Shown here: positions 51,105 to 60,723 of the stretch, piece after piece
Layout of the letters: every line of letters begins with the position of its first letter
How positions within the stretch are numbered: position 1 is the stretch's first letter
Source of the DNA: Streptomyces apocyni
GTDB taxonomy: Bacteria > Actinomycetota > Actinomycetes > Streptomycetales > Streptomycetaceae
Reading direction: 5' to 3'
Length of the DNA: 64,000 nucleotides
Assembly (NCBI RefSeq): GCF_009739465.1
Contig: NZ_WHOM01000033.1
Coordinates: forward strand, 301,085-365,084
Made by a program: the position numbers and the translations under genes
The notes under the pieces: generated by a model
Told to the model about the DNA's origin: nothing
Database searches by the model: none
The model's input: only the letters and a program-made list of their open reading frames with translations

Positions 51105-52208
51105 ATGACCGCTCGCCGCAAGGTCGCCGCCATCGCCAGCGTCGGCATAGCGCCACTCGCCCTCGCCGCGCTCGGCACGGCCCCAGCCGCCGCGCACGGT
51201 TCCATGACGGACCCGGTGAGCCGTGTGTCGGCGTGTTACGCGGAGGGCCCGGAGTCCCCGCGGTCGGCCGCCTGCAAGGCAGCGGTCGCCGCGAGCGGGA
51301 CGCAGGCCTTCTACGACTGGAACGAGGTCAACATCGGTGACGCCGCGGGCAGGCACCGCGCGCTCATCCCGGACGGCAAGCTGTGCAGCGCGGGCCGCGA
51401 CAAGTACCAGGGGCTTGACCTGCCACGCGCCGACTGGCCGTCCAGCAAGCTCACTTCGGGCCAGCACTCTTTCCGCTACAAGGGCACAGCCCCGCACAAG
51501 GGCTCGTTCGAGCTGTACATCACCAAGGACGGCTACGACCCCACCAAGCCGCTGAAGTGGTCGGATCTGGAGGAGAAGCCCTTCGCGAAGGTCACCAACC
51601 CCACAATGGACAACGGTGACTACGTCTTCGACGGCGCCATCCCCGACAAGTCCGGCCGCCATCTGATCTACAGCATCTGGCAGCGCTCGGACTCGCCTGA
51701 GGCCTTCTACACCTGCTCCGACGTCGTCTTCGGCAAGGACAGCGGCGGCGAGGCGACCGCCCCGGCCCCGACCGCCTCCGCCCCGAACCAGGACCAGATC
51801 GACGCGGGCAGCGACAAGTCCACCGTGGACCACGACGGGCACGGCGGTGACGAGGGCGGCGACCACGGCGATCACAGCGACCGCAACAGCGACGAAGGCA
51901 CCGCGTCCAAGGATGCCAAGGATGCCAAGGATGCCAAGGACGCGGACAGCTCACCGCAAGCGCGGGAAACGCAGGACTCCAAGGACGCCGCGTCCGCCGA
52001 CGAGGGCAACCAGCCCCAGGCCAACGGCACCTCCGAACAGACCTCCGAGCAGCCCGCCACCACCGGCGTGAACCTCGCGGAGACCGGTAGCGACAGCAGC
52101 ACCTCGTACCTCGCCGTCGGTGGCGCCGCCACCCTCGCCGTCGGCGCCGCGATCCTCTTCGCGACGGTCCGCCGCCGCGCCACCGCCACCGGCCGCAGCA
52201 GCCGCTGA
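51105..52208 (+). CDS. Secreted, wall-anchored AA10 lytic polysaccharide monooxygenase
   Basis: 367 residues. A signal peptide (1-30, ...GTAPAAA) is followed directly by His31, which becomes the N-terminal copper ligand; His131 in TAPHKGSFELYITKDG is the second brace ligand. The catalytic domain runs to about 205 (YTCSDVVFGKD). It is followed by a Ser/Pro linker, a His/Asp/Gly-rich segment (DHDGHGGDEGGDHGDHSDRN), a KDA repeat, then LAETG (324-328), a hydrophobic helix and RRR, a class E sortase wall-sorting signal. It oxidatively cleaves chitin or cellulose-like glycan while attached to the wall. AGAGGAG precedes the ATG. Confidence 0.92.
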   Translation: MTARRKVAAIASVGIAPLALAALGTAPAAAHGSMTDPVSRVSACYAEGPESPRSAACKAAVAASGTQAFYDWNEVNIGDAAGRHRALIPDGKLCSAGRDKYQGLDLPRADWPSSKLTSGQHSFRYKGTAPHKGSFELYITKDGYDPTKPLKWSDLEEKPFAKVTNPTMDNGDYVFDGAIPDKSGRHLIYSIWQRSDSPEAFYTCSDVVFGKDSGGEATAPAPTASAPNQDQIDAGSDKSTVDHDGHGGDEGGDHGDHSDRNSDEGTASKDAKDAKDAKDADSSPQARETQDSKDAASADEGNQPQANGTSEQTSEQPATTGVNLAETGSDSSTSYLAVGGAATLAVGAAILFATVRRRATATGRSSR

Positions 52209-52286
52209 CGCGGCGCTCCCCGAACCCCGCCGGGCCCCACACCGCGGGAAGAGACGGACACCTGGCACCTGATTTAGGCTCGCCAG

Positions 52287-52730
52287 GTGTCCGTCTTCCG
52301 TGTGGTACGCGTGTCACCGCTGTCCGTCGAAGAGACCTGGCAGCGGCTGACCGACTGGCCGCTGCACGCCGCCCGTGTCCCGCTGACCAGGACGGTCGTA
52401 CAGACTGACCCACCGAATCGGCGGGGCACCCGTTTCGTGGCCCGCACTGGGATCGGACGGCTGGCGTTCGACGACCCGATGGAGGTGACCGTCTGGGAAC
52501 CACCCGGAACGACCACACCGGCCGGTCGCTTCCGCCTGGTGAAGCAGGGGACGTCGGTCACGGGCTGGGCCGAGATCGAAGTGCACCCGCGCGGGCGAGC
52601 GGCGTATGTCATCTGGCGTGAAGAGCTGTCCTTCGCACGGCTCCCGCGTTTCCTCGATCCGCTGACCGCGCGGGCGGGCCGCGTGGTCTTCGCTCTGGCG
52701 CTGCGCGGGCTGCTGCGGCCAGACGCCTGA
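52287..52730 (+). CDS. SRPBCC-superfamily protein
   Basis: 147 residues resembling polyketide-cyclase/START-like fold proteins: an N-terminal strand (VSPLSVEETWQRLTDWPLHA), the middle RRGTRFVARTGIGRLAFDDPMEV and FRLVKQGTSVTGWAEIEV, and a C-terminal helix (LTARAGRVVFALALRGLL). Such proteins bind hydrophobic ligands. It stands alone between the LPMO gene and a bidirectional terminator. The start codon is GTG 52287. Confidence 0.85.
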   Translation: MSVFRVVRVSPLSVEETWQRLTDWPLHAARVPLTRTVVQTDPPNRRGTRFVARTGIGRLAFDDPMEVTVWEPPGTTTPAGRFRLVKQGTSVTGWAEIEVHPRGRAAYVIWREELSFARLPRFLDPLTARAGRVVFALALRGLLRPDA

Positions 52731-52748
52731 GAGTAGGCGCGTACGCCT

Positions 52749-52783
52749 AAGACCCGGCCCACCAGCACGGCGGGCCGGGTCTT
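52749..52783. terminator. Bidirectional hairpin terminator
   Basis: AAGACCCGGCCC (52749-52760) pairs exactly with GGGCCGGGTCTT (52772-52783) around an 11-nt loop. It lies between the SRPBCC gene (plus) and the convergent protease gene (minus). Confidence 0.85.
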
Positions 52784-52804
52784 GTGCGTGACACGAACAG
52801 AGCG

Positions 52805-53923
52805 TCAGCCGATCTCGGCCCCCAGCGCCTGGAGCGCCTCAGGTACCGGCTGGAAGAAGGTCGTGCCGCCCGACGAGCAGTCGCCGCTGCCGCCGGAGGT
52901 CAGCCCCAGCGCGGTGCTGCCCGCGAAGAGGGAGCCGCCGCTGTCGCCCGGCTCGGCGCAGACCGTGGTCTGGATGAGCCCGGTGACGATCTGGCCGTTG
53001 CCGTAGTTCACGGTGGCGTCCAGCGCCGTGACCTGCCCGCCGCGCACCTGGGTCGTGGAGCCGCTGCGCGTCACCTGCTGCCCGACGGTCGCCGCCCCGG
53101 CCTGGGTGATGACCTGGCCGTTGCCGTTGTACAGGTTGACGACACTCGGGCTGCCGACACCGTTGTTGAGCTTGACGAGCGCGAAGTCGCTTCCGGGGAA
53201 CTCCGATGCGACCATCGAACCGAGCGCGCCGCCCTGCTGGTCGGTCCACGCGCTGCCCACTCCGCCGCAGTGGCCCGCCGTCAGGAAGTGCGGCTCACCG
53301 TCCTTGACGACGTTGAAGCCGAGGGAACAGCGCCCGCCGCCGCTGAGGATGGCGTCGCCGCCCGCGGCGAACTTCTCGAACTGGCCCTCGGTCCTGTTTA
53401 GTTCGGCCTTGGCACCGAGGTCTTCGACGACCTTGCTGAGCCGGGACCAGTCCGCGCCCTTGACGGTGCTGTCCGCCGTCACCACGACCTTGTTGGTGGT
53501 GGGGTCGGTGGCCCAGGAGGTGCCGGGGATGGTCGCCCTGTCGGTGAGCGTCGTACGGGCGCCCTTCAGGTCCGCCAGGGAGTTCGCTACGACTCTGGCC
53601 TTGCCCCCGGCCTCCCGGACCTCCTTCGCCGCCGCCTCGTCCAGCACGTTCACCACGAGGGTCTTGGACGTGGCCTGGTAGTACGTACCCGCCGCGTCGG
53701 TGCCCAGTTCCCGGTCCAGGGTGGCGGCCAGCTTTCCGGCCGCGGATGCCGAGAGGGTCTTGACCCCGGAGGCCCCGGAGGCTCCGGAGACCTCGGCGGC
53801 CCCGTGGACCGAGGGGCTCTGGCTCGCGTTCGCAGTCTGGAACGTCACGCCCGCGGCCACCAGTGCGGCGACACCCGCACCTGCCATGGCCACCCGCCGC
53901 TTGGGTATATGTCGGTGCTTCAA
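52805..53923 (-). CDS. Secreted S1 serine protease (streptogrisin-like) with prodomain
   Basis: 372 residues in the chymotrypsin-like streptogrisin group. Signal region 1-34 (RRVAMAGAGVAALVAAGVTF), an extended prodomain to about 190 (with an alpha-lytic protease prodomain-like repeat, ...TYYQATSKTLVVNVLDE), then the protease. Catalytic residues are in FLTAGHC, DFALVKLN and PGDSGGSLF. I chose TTG 53923 because AGGAGG lies 7 nt before it; the frame is open further upstream without a signal. It probably makes an extracellular protease that needs its prodomain for folding. Confidence 0.9.
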   Translation of the reverse strand: MKHRHIPKRRVAMAGAGVAALVAAGVTFQTANASQSPSVHGAAEVSGASGASGVKTLSASAAGKLAATLDRELGTDAAGTYYQATSKTLVVNVLDEAAAKEVREAGGKARVVANSLADLKGARTTLTDRATIPGTSWATDPTTNKVVVTADSTVKGADWSRLSKVVEDLGAKAELNRTEGQFEKFAAGGDAILSGGGRCSLGFNVVKDGEPHFLTAGHCGGVGSAWTDQQGGALGSMVASEFPGSDFALVKLNNGVGSPSVVNLYNGNGQVITQAGAATVGQQVTRSGSTTQVRGGQVTALDATVNYGNGQIVTGLIQTTVCAEPGDSGGSLFAGSTALGLTSGGSGDCSSGGTTFFQPVPEALQALGAEIG

Positions 53924-54356
53924 GTGTGGTCCTCCTGTGGGGGGAGACCGAGACCGGCTTCGTGGGGTTGCCGGGCCCGGAAGGTGTACTCGCGCGGGCC
54001 TGGCCATCCTCCGATGACCTTGTCCACGCCGATGGGTGGAGCACACTCTTCCGGTACTGCGAGGTAGCACACAAGGTCGACTTCAGGACGCGCACACGGC
54101 AACGGCCGTGCGCCCCGCGCACCTTGGGTACCCACGGTCACACCATGTCGGTTCCTGGAGCAAACACCCCGTGCGAGCGGACCATCGGCAGCGCGTGAGG
54201 ACTAGTCCTGTCCTGTTCTCGATGGTCCATCGTCGAGTTCAGCGTCGAGTTCGGCGTCCCGTTCAGCAAGGGCGAGCCCCCGCCCGGAAGTTCGGACGGG
54301 GGCTCAACTGCCACTGGCTAGCCGCGGTGCGCTAGCGGGGATACTCCGCTCTCTGA
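53924..54356. other. Gap between the two protease genes
   Basis: 433 bp without a supported gene. It contains the promoter region of the first protease, a perfect 12-bp palindrome AGGACTAGTCCT (54198-54209), and the terminator hairpin of the second protease near 54274. Confidence 0.6.
54274..54305 (-). terminator. Hairpin downstream of the streptogrisin-B-like gene
   Basis: GAGCCCCCG (54274-54282) pairs with CGGGGGCTC (54297-54305), with the interior CCCG...CGGA able to extend the stem. It lies just after the stop of the gene ending at 54357. Confidence 0.7.
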
Positions 54357-55265
54357 TCAGTAGACGCTGACCCCGTACCTGCTCAGGGCCTCGGTGACGG
54401 GCTGGAAGAAGGTCGTCCCGCCGGTCCGGCAGTTTCCGCTACCACCGGAGGTGAGTCCGAGGGCCGTGGTGCCGGAGTAGAGCGGGCCACCGGAGTCGCC
54501 CGGCTCGGCGCACACGCTGGTGCGGATCATGCCGTAGACGACGTCTCCGCCACCATAGTTGACCGTGGCGTTGAGGCCCGTGACCCGGCCGCTGTGCGTG
54601 CCGGTGGTCGAGCCGCGGCGGGTGACGTACTGGCCGACGGTCGGGTTGGCGGCCCGGGTGATGTCCTGACCTCCGACGGTGCCGGGTTTGCTGATCGAGT
54701 TGTTGGTGTACCGGACGATGCCGTAGTCGTTGACCGGGAAGCTGGACCCGGCCGTGGAGCCGAGCACGGTGCTGCGGCCGGAGTTGGCGTACCAGGTTCC
54801 CGCGCCGTCCGTGCAGTGACCGGCGGTCAGGAAGTAGTACGCGCCGCTGCTGCTGCGGACGTTGAAGCCCAGGGAACAGCGCCAGCTACTCGCGTAAATC
54901 GCGTCGCCGCCGGATATCAGTTTGCTGAACTTGCCTGGAGTGCGCTCGATCTTGAGGGCTCCGGCGTGGGGGCCGGCAGCGCGCTTGATCTTGTTGAGTT
55001 CGGCTTGGGAGACCGTGCTGTCCGCTGTCACGACCAGACGGTTGGTCTTCGGGTCGATGTCCCAGGCGGTACCGGCCACGTCGGCTCTGAGCACCGCGTC
55101 GCTGGCCTGCGTGAGCTGGGTCGCGCTGAACTGGTCCGGTCTCGCCTCGCCTGCCTGCGCAGCGGGGATGGCCAGGGCACCTGCGGTCACCAGGCCGACG
55201 GTCACGGCGAGGAGCCGGGTCCGTCTGCCCACGCCGCTGCGGGGGGTGGTGCGCTTGATCCTCAC
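54357..55265 (-). CDS. Secreted S1 serine protease, streptogrisin B-like
   Basis: 302 residues, close in size to SprB-type proteases. Signal peptide up to about 38 (...[12 protein letters not shown]), a short prodomain, then a mature domain beginning near [19 protein letters not shown]. Catalytic residues in [16 protein letters not shown] and PGDSGGPLY; disulfide Cys pairs follow the family pattern. GTG 55265 has GGGAGGAAC upstream. It is the second protease of the pair, with a shorter prodomain than the first; mature domains share the S1E framework but the sequences differ clearly. An extracellular proteolytic role is assumed. Confidence 0.92.
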   Translation of the reverse strand: MRIKRTTPRSGVGRRTRLLAVTVGLVTAGALAIPAAQAGEARPDQFSATQLTQASDAVLRADVAGTAWDIDPKTNRLVVTADSTVSQAELNKIKRAAGPHAGALKIERTPGKFSKLISGGDAIYASSWRCSLGFNVRSSSGAYYFLTAGHCTDGAGTWYANSGRSTVLGSTAGSSFPVNDYGIVRYTNNSISKPGTVGGQDITRAANPTVGQYVTRRGSTTGTHSGRVTGLNATVNYGGGDVVYGMIRTSVCAEPGDSGGPLYSGTTALGLTSGGSGNCRTGGTTFFQPVTEALSRYGVSVY

Positions 55266-55511
55266 TTGTCGTTCCTCCCGAGGGGAATCGGGGGCCCGCC
55301 GAGTGGCGGTCCCGTGAGGCGCGGTCAGGAGCGCGCGTTGTTCGGTCAGTTCGACCTCGTTCGACATGTCGAATGAGTTGTGCCCCTGACAAGCGCTGTT
55401 CGGGAGTATTCGGCGACTCACGCCCCGGCACAAGGGCGCGTTTCGGCCGTACGTACCTACGGCCCCTCCCACCACTCGACGCCAGTGGGTTAGGGCCCGT
55501 TAGAGCCCGCC

Positions 55512-56756
55512 CTAGCAGTCGCACCCGCAGCAGTCACCGCAGGTACAGCAGCTGTCACCGCAGTTGCTACAGCAGTCACAGCACTCGCAGCAGTCACCGC
55601 AGTGGCTACAGAGCCCCTCCCGGCGCGTGCCGGACCAGGGGTCCTCGTAGGTGCCGCAGCACAGCTGGCACGTACAGGCGAGCCCCGCCCACACCAGGCA
55701 CCCCGCGAGCAGGCCCCGGCCACGGCGGGGCGGCTCGGGCGGGCCCGGTGGCGGGCCGTACGGACCACCGGGGCCTGGCGCGTACGGACTTCCGGGGCCT
55801 GGCGCGTACGGGTTACCAGGGCCCGGCGCGTACGGACCGTTCGGCGCGTACGGGTTACCCGGAGGCGGCGGACCGCCAGGACCCGGCTGGTGCGCGCATG
55901 TCGTCGTGCCGAAGGCACGGTCCACGGACTGGCGTAGCTCGTGCGCCAGCAGCACATGCGCCAGCCTGCCGTCCGTGAACTCGGCCTCCCGCAGCGCCAG
56001 CCGGATGCCGTGCAGCGCGTCGTCGGCCAGCCGTCGCGCCTCGGCCCGCGAGGTCCCCGTCGCGGTCAGCGGGTTCCAGGCGCCCGACGCGGCATCCGCT
56101 TCCTGGTCCTCGACCGCGTCCAGCAGATGCGCGAGCCGCCCGAAGAGCCGCCCGGCCTCCGCGAGCGGCTCCGCGTTGGCCGGGCGCCCGGCGAGGACCG
56201 CGGTGTGCGCGAAGGCCGCGGCGGTCGCGGTCTCGGTCGGCTCGGTGACGGTGAGCAGCGAGGTGCCGATTCCGGCCAGCGTCTCGATGCCGCTCTGCCG
56301 GTCCACCGCGTCCAGCAGTACCGCCGTGTCGAAGCCCACGTCGGCCGCGCCGCGTGCCCCGGCACGGTCCCAGTTCCTGGCGACTTTGCGTGCCGCCGCC
56401 GCCACTGGGCGGCGCGCCAACAGCCCGTCCCGGTCGGTGACGTGGTCGCGTATCTTCGCCGACGCGAGGACCAGCGAGACCGCGGCCGCGAGCCGCGCGC
56501 CCTCGCCCTGGGCGACGGACGCGCCGCGCATGCCCCGCAGCGGGCAGGGCCCGGCGGTGCGTCGCCAGTCCGTGGCGCGTTCGGCCTGAGCCTCCGTCAG
56601 GACCGAGATCAGCAACCCGTCGTAGTTCGTGACGACGCGCGCGAACTGGCCGTGATCACCGCGCAGCGCGAGGCAGAGCCCGCACAGATGAGCCATCCAC
56701 TGGGTCTTCAGGCCCTCGCCAAGTCGGTGGCCGCAGGGCCTGACGATTCCGAACAC
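55512..56756 (-). CDS. DUF5685-like protein with Cys-rich tail
   Basis: 414 residues. The N-terminal part (FGIVRPCGHRLGEGLKTQWM, then HLCGLCLALRGDHGQFARVV) and the helical middle part (about 60-300) look like the DUF5685 family. Then comes a Pro/Gly/Tyr-rich repeat region (NPYAPGPG-type) around 300-350, a short hydrophobic stretch (GLLAGCLVWAGLACTCQLCC) and a tail of about 40 residues with some 20 Cys as CC and CxC/CxxC pairs (CSHCGDCCECCDCC, ending GDCCGCDC). Metal binding by this tail is inferred. The GTG 56756 has GGGGGAG about 6 nt upstream. No partner gene. Confidence 0.8.
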   Translation of the reverse strand: MFGIVRPCGHRLGEGLKTQWMAHLCGLCLALRGDHGQFARVVTNYDGLLISVLTEAQAERATDWRRTAGPCPLRGMRGASVAQGEGARLAAAVSLVLASAKIRDHVTDRDGLLARRPVAAAARKVARNWDRAGARGAADVGFDTAVLLDAVDRQSGIETLAGIGTSLLTVTEPTETATAAAFAHTAVLAGRPANAEPLAEAGRLFGRLAHLLDAVEDQEADAASGAWNPLTATGTSRAEARRLADDALHGIRLALREAEFTDGRLAHVLLAHELRQSVDRAFGTTTCAHQPGPGGPPPPGNPYAPNGPYAPGPGNPYAPGPGSPYAPGPGGPYGPPPGPPEPPRRGRGLLAGCLVWAGLACTCQLCCGTYEDPWSGTRREGLCSHCGDCCECCDCCSNCGDSCCTCGDCCGCDC

Positions 56757-57034
56757 GATGACTCCCCCGTGAATGCCGCTGTGTGCGCGCCTGCGCATGA
56801 TATCGGCCACATCGACACATCAAGACACGCCCTACGTCACCCGTATGCCAAACAAATCATATTTCACTCACTGTCAGCAGCCGTACGCCACAGGGCCCTT
56901 GAAGAACGGGGATGCCTTGTGCACCAGTAACGTCACGAAACCCGTGCGCGGCGACTATCCACTTGGCGCTACGTCCGCATCATGGACGACCATAGGGGGG
57001 CGGACAGCAGGAACCGCTGCGAGAGGAGGCGTCC

Positions 57035-57490
57035 ATGGGATCGGTGCGCAAGGCGAGTGCCTGGCTTGGCCTCGTCGACGACAACGATGACGAGCGTTAC
57101 TACGACGGATACGAAGATGATGCGGCTGACCCGGCCACCGGGCCCGAGCCCGGCAACGCCTGGGTGACCGACCCACGCGTGCGGGTGGCCTCGGAATCCG
57201 CCGAGGAGAAGGGCCGCAGGATCGGCACCGTCACTCCGGACGGCTTCCGGGACGCGCGCGGCATCGGCGAGCTGTTCCGGGCCGGTACCCCGGTCATCAT
57301 GAACCTCACGGCCATGGACGCCGCCGACGCCAAGCGCGTGGTGGACTTCGCGGCCGGGCTGACCTTCGGGCTGCGCGGCTCGATCGAGCGCGTAGCCAAC
57401 CGCGTCTTCCTGCTCACCCCCGCCGACACGCTGATCGTGAACGGCGAGAGCGAGAGCCGCCCGAGCGACGGCTTCTTCAACCAGAGCTGA
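57035..57490 (+). CDS. sflA: SepF-like cell division protein SflA
   Basis: 151 residues. N-terminal membrane-targeting helix ([20 protein letters not shown]), an acidic linker, and the SepF core ([29 protein letters not shown], by position 94-122, to [17 protein letters not shown]). SepF tethers FtsZ to the membrane and remodels it. It stands alone, away from the division cluster, which suits the SepF-like paralogue SflA of Streptomyces; that assignment rests on sequence type and, from memory, genomic position. Start ATG 57035. Confidence 0.88.
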   Translation: MGSVRKASAWLGLVDDNDDERYYDGYEDDAADPATGPEPGNAWVTDPRVRVASESAEEKGRRIGTVTPDGFRDARGIGELFRAGTPVIMNLTAMDAADAKRVVDFAAGLTFGLRGSIERVANRVFLLTPADTLIVNGESESRPSDGFFNQS

Positions 57491-57532
57491 GCAAGGCGTT
57501 CACCGCTCGCCGTACGCCTACGCCGCGCCCGC

Positions 57533-58720
57533 TCAGCGGAACGCGTCGAGGCCGGTGAGCGCCTTGCCCAGCACCAGCTGGTGCATCTCGACGGTGCCCT
57601 CGTAGGTGAGCACCGACTCGAGGTTCGTCGCGTGGCGCATCACGGGGTACTCCAGCGAGATCCCGTTGGCGCCCAGGATCGTACGGGACGTCCGGCAGAT
57701 CTCGATCGCCTCGCGGACGTTGTTGAGCTTGCCGAAACTGATCTGTTCGGGCCGCAGCCGCCCCGCGTCCATCCGGCGGCCGAGGTGGTGCGCCAGCAGA
57801 ATGCCCTTGTGCAGCTCCAGCGCCATATCGGCCAGCTTGGCCTGGGTGAGCTGGAAGCCGCCGATGGGCCTGCCGAACTGTTCGCGCGTGGTGGAGTAGT
57901 CGACCGCGGCCTCGAAGGACGAGCGGGCCGCGCCCATCGCGCCCCACACGATGCCGTAGCGGGCATGGCTGAGGCAGCCGAGCGGTCCGCGCAGACCGGT
58001 GACCTCGGGCAGTACAGCGTCGGCGGGCAGCCGCACCTCGTCGAGTACGAGCTCGCTGGTGACCGAGGCGCGCAGGGACCACTTGTGCCTGATCTCGGGT
58101 GCGGAGAAGCCGGGGGCGTCCGTCGGAACGACGAAGCCCCTGATGCCGTCCTCCGTCTGCGCCCAGACCACAGCGACCGAGGCCACCGAGCCGTTGGTGA
58201 TCCACATCTTGCGGCCGGTCAGCACCCAGTCGGTGCCGTCCTTCTTGGCGTACGTACGCATCGACGCGGGGTCGGAGCCGACGTCGGGCTCGGTGAGGCC
58301 GAAGCAGCCGATCAGCTCTCCGGCGGCCATGCCCGGCAGCCACCGCTCCTTCTGCTCCTCGGAGCCGAAGCGGTGGATGGCGTACATGGCGAGCGAGCCC
58401 TGCACGGAGACCAGGGAGCGGATGCCGGAGTCCGCGGCCTCCAGCTCCAGGCAGGCCAGGCCGTACTGGACGGCGCTCGCACCAGCGCAGCCGTAGCCGG
58501 TCAGGGACATTCCGAGGGCTCCGATGGCGCCCAGCTCGCGGGCCAGGTCGCGGATGCCGGGGAGTTCGCCGCGCTCGTACCAGTCGGCGATGTGCGGCAG
58601 TACGCGGTCGGCGGCCCAGGTGCGCACCGTGTCACGGATCGCGAGCTCGTCGGAATCGAGCAGGTCGTCGATGCCGAGCGGGTCGCGCGGGTCGAACGCG
58701 GGCGGGCGGTGGGCGGACAT
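57533..58720 (-). CDS. Glutaryl-CoA-dehydrogenase-like acyl-CoA dehydrogenase
   Basis: 395 residues. The GCDH-type features are YGCAGASAVQYGLACLELEA and the SVQGSLAMYAI segment, plus GCFGLTEPDVGSDPASM for flavin binding and the TYEGTVEMHQL end motif with the catalytic Glu. It would convert glutaryl-CoA to crotonyl-CoA with decarboxylation, in lysine/tryptophan breakdown, or act on a related substrate. An E-family operator (58744-58760) lies 24 bp upstream. The start is ATG 58720. Confidence 0.9.
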   Translation of the reverse strand: MSAHRPPAFDPRDPLGIDDLLDSDELAIRDTVRTWAADRVLPHIADWYERGELPGIRDLARELGAIGALGMSLTGYGCAGASAVQYGLACLELEAADSGIRSLVSVQGSLAMYAIHRFGSEEQKERWLPGMAAGELIGCFGLTEPDVGSDPASMRTYAKKDGTDWVLTGRKMWITNGSVASVAVVWAQTEDGIRGFVVPTDAPGFSAPEIRHKWSLRASVTSELVLDEVRLPADAVLPEVTGLRGPLGCLSHARYGIVWGAMGAARSSFEAAVDYSTTREQFGRPIGGFQLTQAKLADMALELHKGILLAHHLGRRMDAGRLRPEQISFGKLNNVREAIEICRTSRTILGANGISLEYPVMRHATNLESVLTYEGTVEMHQLVLGKALTGLDAFR

Positions 58721-58743
58721 GCTGGCCTCCGGGGCGGCGGGAA

Positions 58744-58760
58744 AACTAGCAGTGGTAGTC
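58744..58760. promoter_or_regulatory. TetR-type operator E3 near the GCDH-like gene
   Basis: AACTAGCAGTGGTAGTC; arms AACTAGCA and TGGTAGTC (6 of 8 paired) around G. It matches the reverse complement of E1 (AACTAGCAGTGCTAATT) at 14 of 17 positions and lies 24 bp upstream of the start codon, so a bound regulator would repress. Confidence 0.75.
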
Positions 58761-58872
58761 GCGACGTGCGTGGCGGCGACGTTACGGGCTCAGTGTCGCG
58801 TACGTCCAGAGCCCTCCGGGCGCCGACCGCGAGGCGCGTCCCGCGCGTGCCGCCCGTCCAGCACGGCTCAGC

Positions 58873-60723
58873 TCAGGAATCGGCCGCGACTCCGGCCTGC
58901 TCCCGACGCTCCAGGGGGTCCCGACGCTCCAGCTGGTCCCGGCGGTCCCGGTGGTCCCGGAGCAACGGAACAGCCGCCGCCTGCCTGAACCCCTGCTCCA
59001 GCACCTGGTCCAGCGCCTGCGCCGGGGTCGGTTCCGGCGCCCGGGCCAATGTCGGTTCCGACGTCGCGGCCAGGCTCGGCTCCGGCGCCTGCGCCTGCGC
59101 CGGGATCACCGCATGGCCGCCGCCGCCCGCGGGCGCCGCGCACTCCATGCCGCGCGGCAGTCGCAGCGCCGCGAGGGCGCCGAGCAGCAGCAGTCCGGCG
59201 CTGACCAGCAGGCTGACCCGCATCCCGTGCACGAACGCGTCACGGGCCGCGATCCGCAGTACCTCCCCGGCGCCGCCACCGAGCCCGGCCGCCACTTCGT
59301 ACGCCTCCCCCAGCGAGTTACTGGCGGCGTCGCTCGCCCGATCCGGGACACCGGACACCGAGGAGAGCCCCGGCGCGTACACGGCGTTCATCACACTGCC
59401 GAGCAGGGCTATCCCGATCCCGGCGCCCAATTGGTAGGAGGTCTCGCCGATCGCCGCGGCCCCACCGGCCTGTCCCTGCGGGGCCTCGCTGAGCATCGAC
59501 TCGTACGCGCCGAACAGCGTGGTCTGCAGGCCGAAACCGAGGAGTACGAAGCCCGCCAGCATCAGCGCCGGATTGTCCTGGTGGCCCAGCAGGGTGAGCA
59601 CGAGGACGGCGAACGCGGTCAGACAGAACCCGGAGGCGACCATCGCGCGCGGGCCGAGGCGCCGCAGGAGCGCGGAACCCGCGAGCCCCCCGGCCATCGC
59701 GGCCAGCGTGAGCGGCACCATCCGCAGCCCGGTCTCCAAAGGAGACAGGCCCAGCACGAGCTGAAGATACTGAGCGGCGATCAGCATCAGGCCGACCAGC
59801 GCCAGCATGGCCAGCACGATGCAGCCGACGGAGGTGCCGAACGCGGGCCTGGAGAACATCGACAGGTCGACCAGCGGATGCCTGCGCCGCCGCTGCCTGC
59901 GGACGAACCCGGTCAGCAGCAGTACCCCGAGCACCAGCGGGACCAGCGTCAGGAAGCTGACGACGCCTTCGCCGCCACCCGCGCGCTTCACCCCGAGCAC
60001 CACGCCGAACAGCCCGGCGGCTGCCATCAGCGCGCCCACCACGTCCCAGGGGCCGTTATGGTCCCCGGTCGACTCGGGCAGCAGCCAGCGGCCGATCGGG
60101 ATGCTGGCGAGCATCAGCGGGATGTTGATCAGGAAGACCGAACCCCACCAGAAATGCTCCAGCAGCAGACCGCCGAGCAGCGGCCCACCAGCGGCCCCCA
60201 CGGCGGCGACCGCGGTCCACAGCCCGATGGCGACGGCGCGCTCGCGGCGGTCGGGGAAGACCTGGCGGAGGATCGACAGCGTGGCGGGCATGATCATCGC
60301 GCCGCCGACGCCCAGCAGCGCACGGGCGGCGATCAGCACCGTGGGGGTGTCGGCGAGCGCCGCCATGGTCGAGGCGACACCGAAGAGCGCGTATCCGATC
60401 AGCAGCACCCGGCGGCGGCCGACGCGGTCGCCCAGGGTGCCGAAGAGGATCAGCAGTGAGGCGCAGACCAGGGGATAGACGTCGACGATCCAGAGCAGCT
60501 GGATGCCACCGGGCTTGAGGTCCTCGGTGACGGCCGGGACGGCGACATGCAGCACGGTGGAGTCGATGGCCACCAGCAGCAGGCTGGCGCACAGGACCAC
60601 GAGCACGACCCAGCGGTTGGCACCGCCGGACTCCCCCGCGCGGCGGGAGAGAGGACGGGAGAGGGGAGAGGTACGGGAAACACCAGCAGCCGGTACCGAA
60701 GCGGCCGTGGGCGTCCCGGACAT
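58873..60723 (-). CDS. DHA2-type MFS efflux transporter (14 helices)
   Basis: 616 residues. MFS drug:proton antiporter-2 features: VLHVAVPAVTEDL in TM1, FGTLGDRVGRRRVLLIG between TM2 and TM3 (motif A) and PLLGGLLLEHFWWGSVFLIN (motif C/14-TM class). A C-terminal tail is low complexity (EPTLARAPEPTPAQ; RRDQLERRDPLERREQ). ATG 60723 with GGGAGGAAG about 7 nt upstream. It exports hydrophobic compounds or drugs. Divergent from the mannosyltransferase gene. Confidence 0.92.
   Translation of the reverse strand: MSGTPTAASVPAAGVSRTSPLSRPLSRRAGESGGANRWVVLVVLCASLLLVAIDSTVLHVAVPAVTEDLKPGGIQLLWIVDVYPLVCASLLILFGTLGDRVGRRRVLLIGYALFGVASTMAALADTPTVLIAARALLGVGGAMIMPATLSILRQVFPDRRERAVAIGLWTAVAAVGAAGGPLLGGLLLEHFWWGSVFLINIPLMLASIPIGRWLLPESTGDHNGPWDVVGALMAAAGLFGVVLGVKRAGGGEGVVSFLTLVPLVLGVLLLTGFVRRQRRRRHPLVDLSMFSRPAFGTSVGCIVLAMLALVGLMLIAAQYLQLVLGLSPLETGLRMVPLTLAAMAGGLAGSALLRRLGPRAMVASGFCLTAFAVLVLTLLGHQDNPALMLAGFVLLGFGLQTTLFGAYESMLSEAPQGQAGGAAAIGETSYQLGAGIGIALLGSVMNAVYAPGLSSVSGVPDRASDAASNSLGEAYEVAAGLGGGAGEVLRIAARDAFVHGMRVSLLVSAGLLLLGALAALRLPRGMECAAPAGGGGHAVIPAQAQAPEPSLAATSEPTLARAPEPTPAQALDQVLEQGFRQAAAVPLLRDHRDRRDQLERRDPLERREQAGVAADS

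Noticed and set aside
58951..60459. 502-codon plus-strand frame opposite the MFS transporter
   Set aside because: Complement of a clear transporter with helices and motifs in the other strand.
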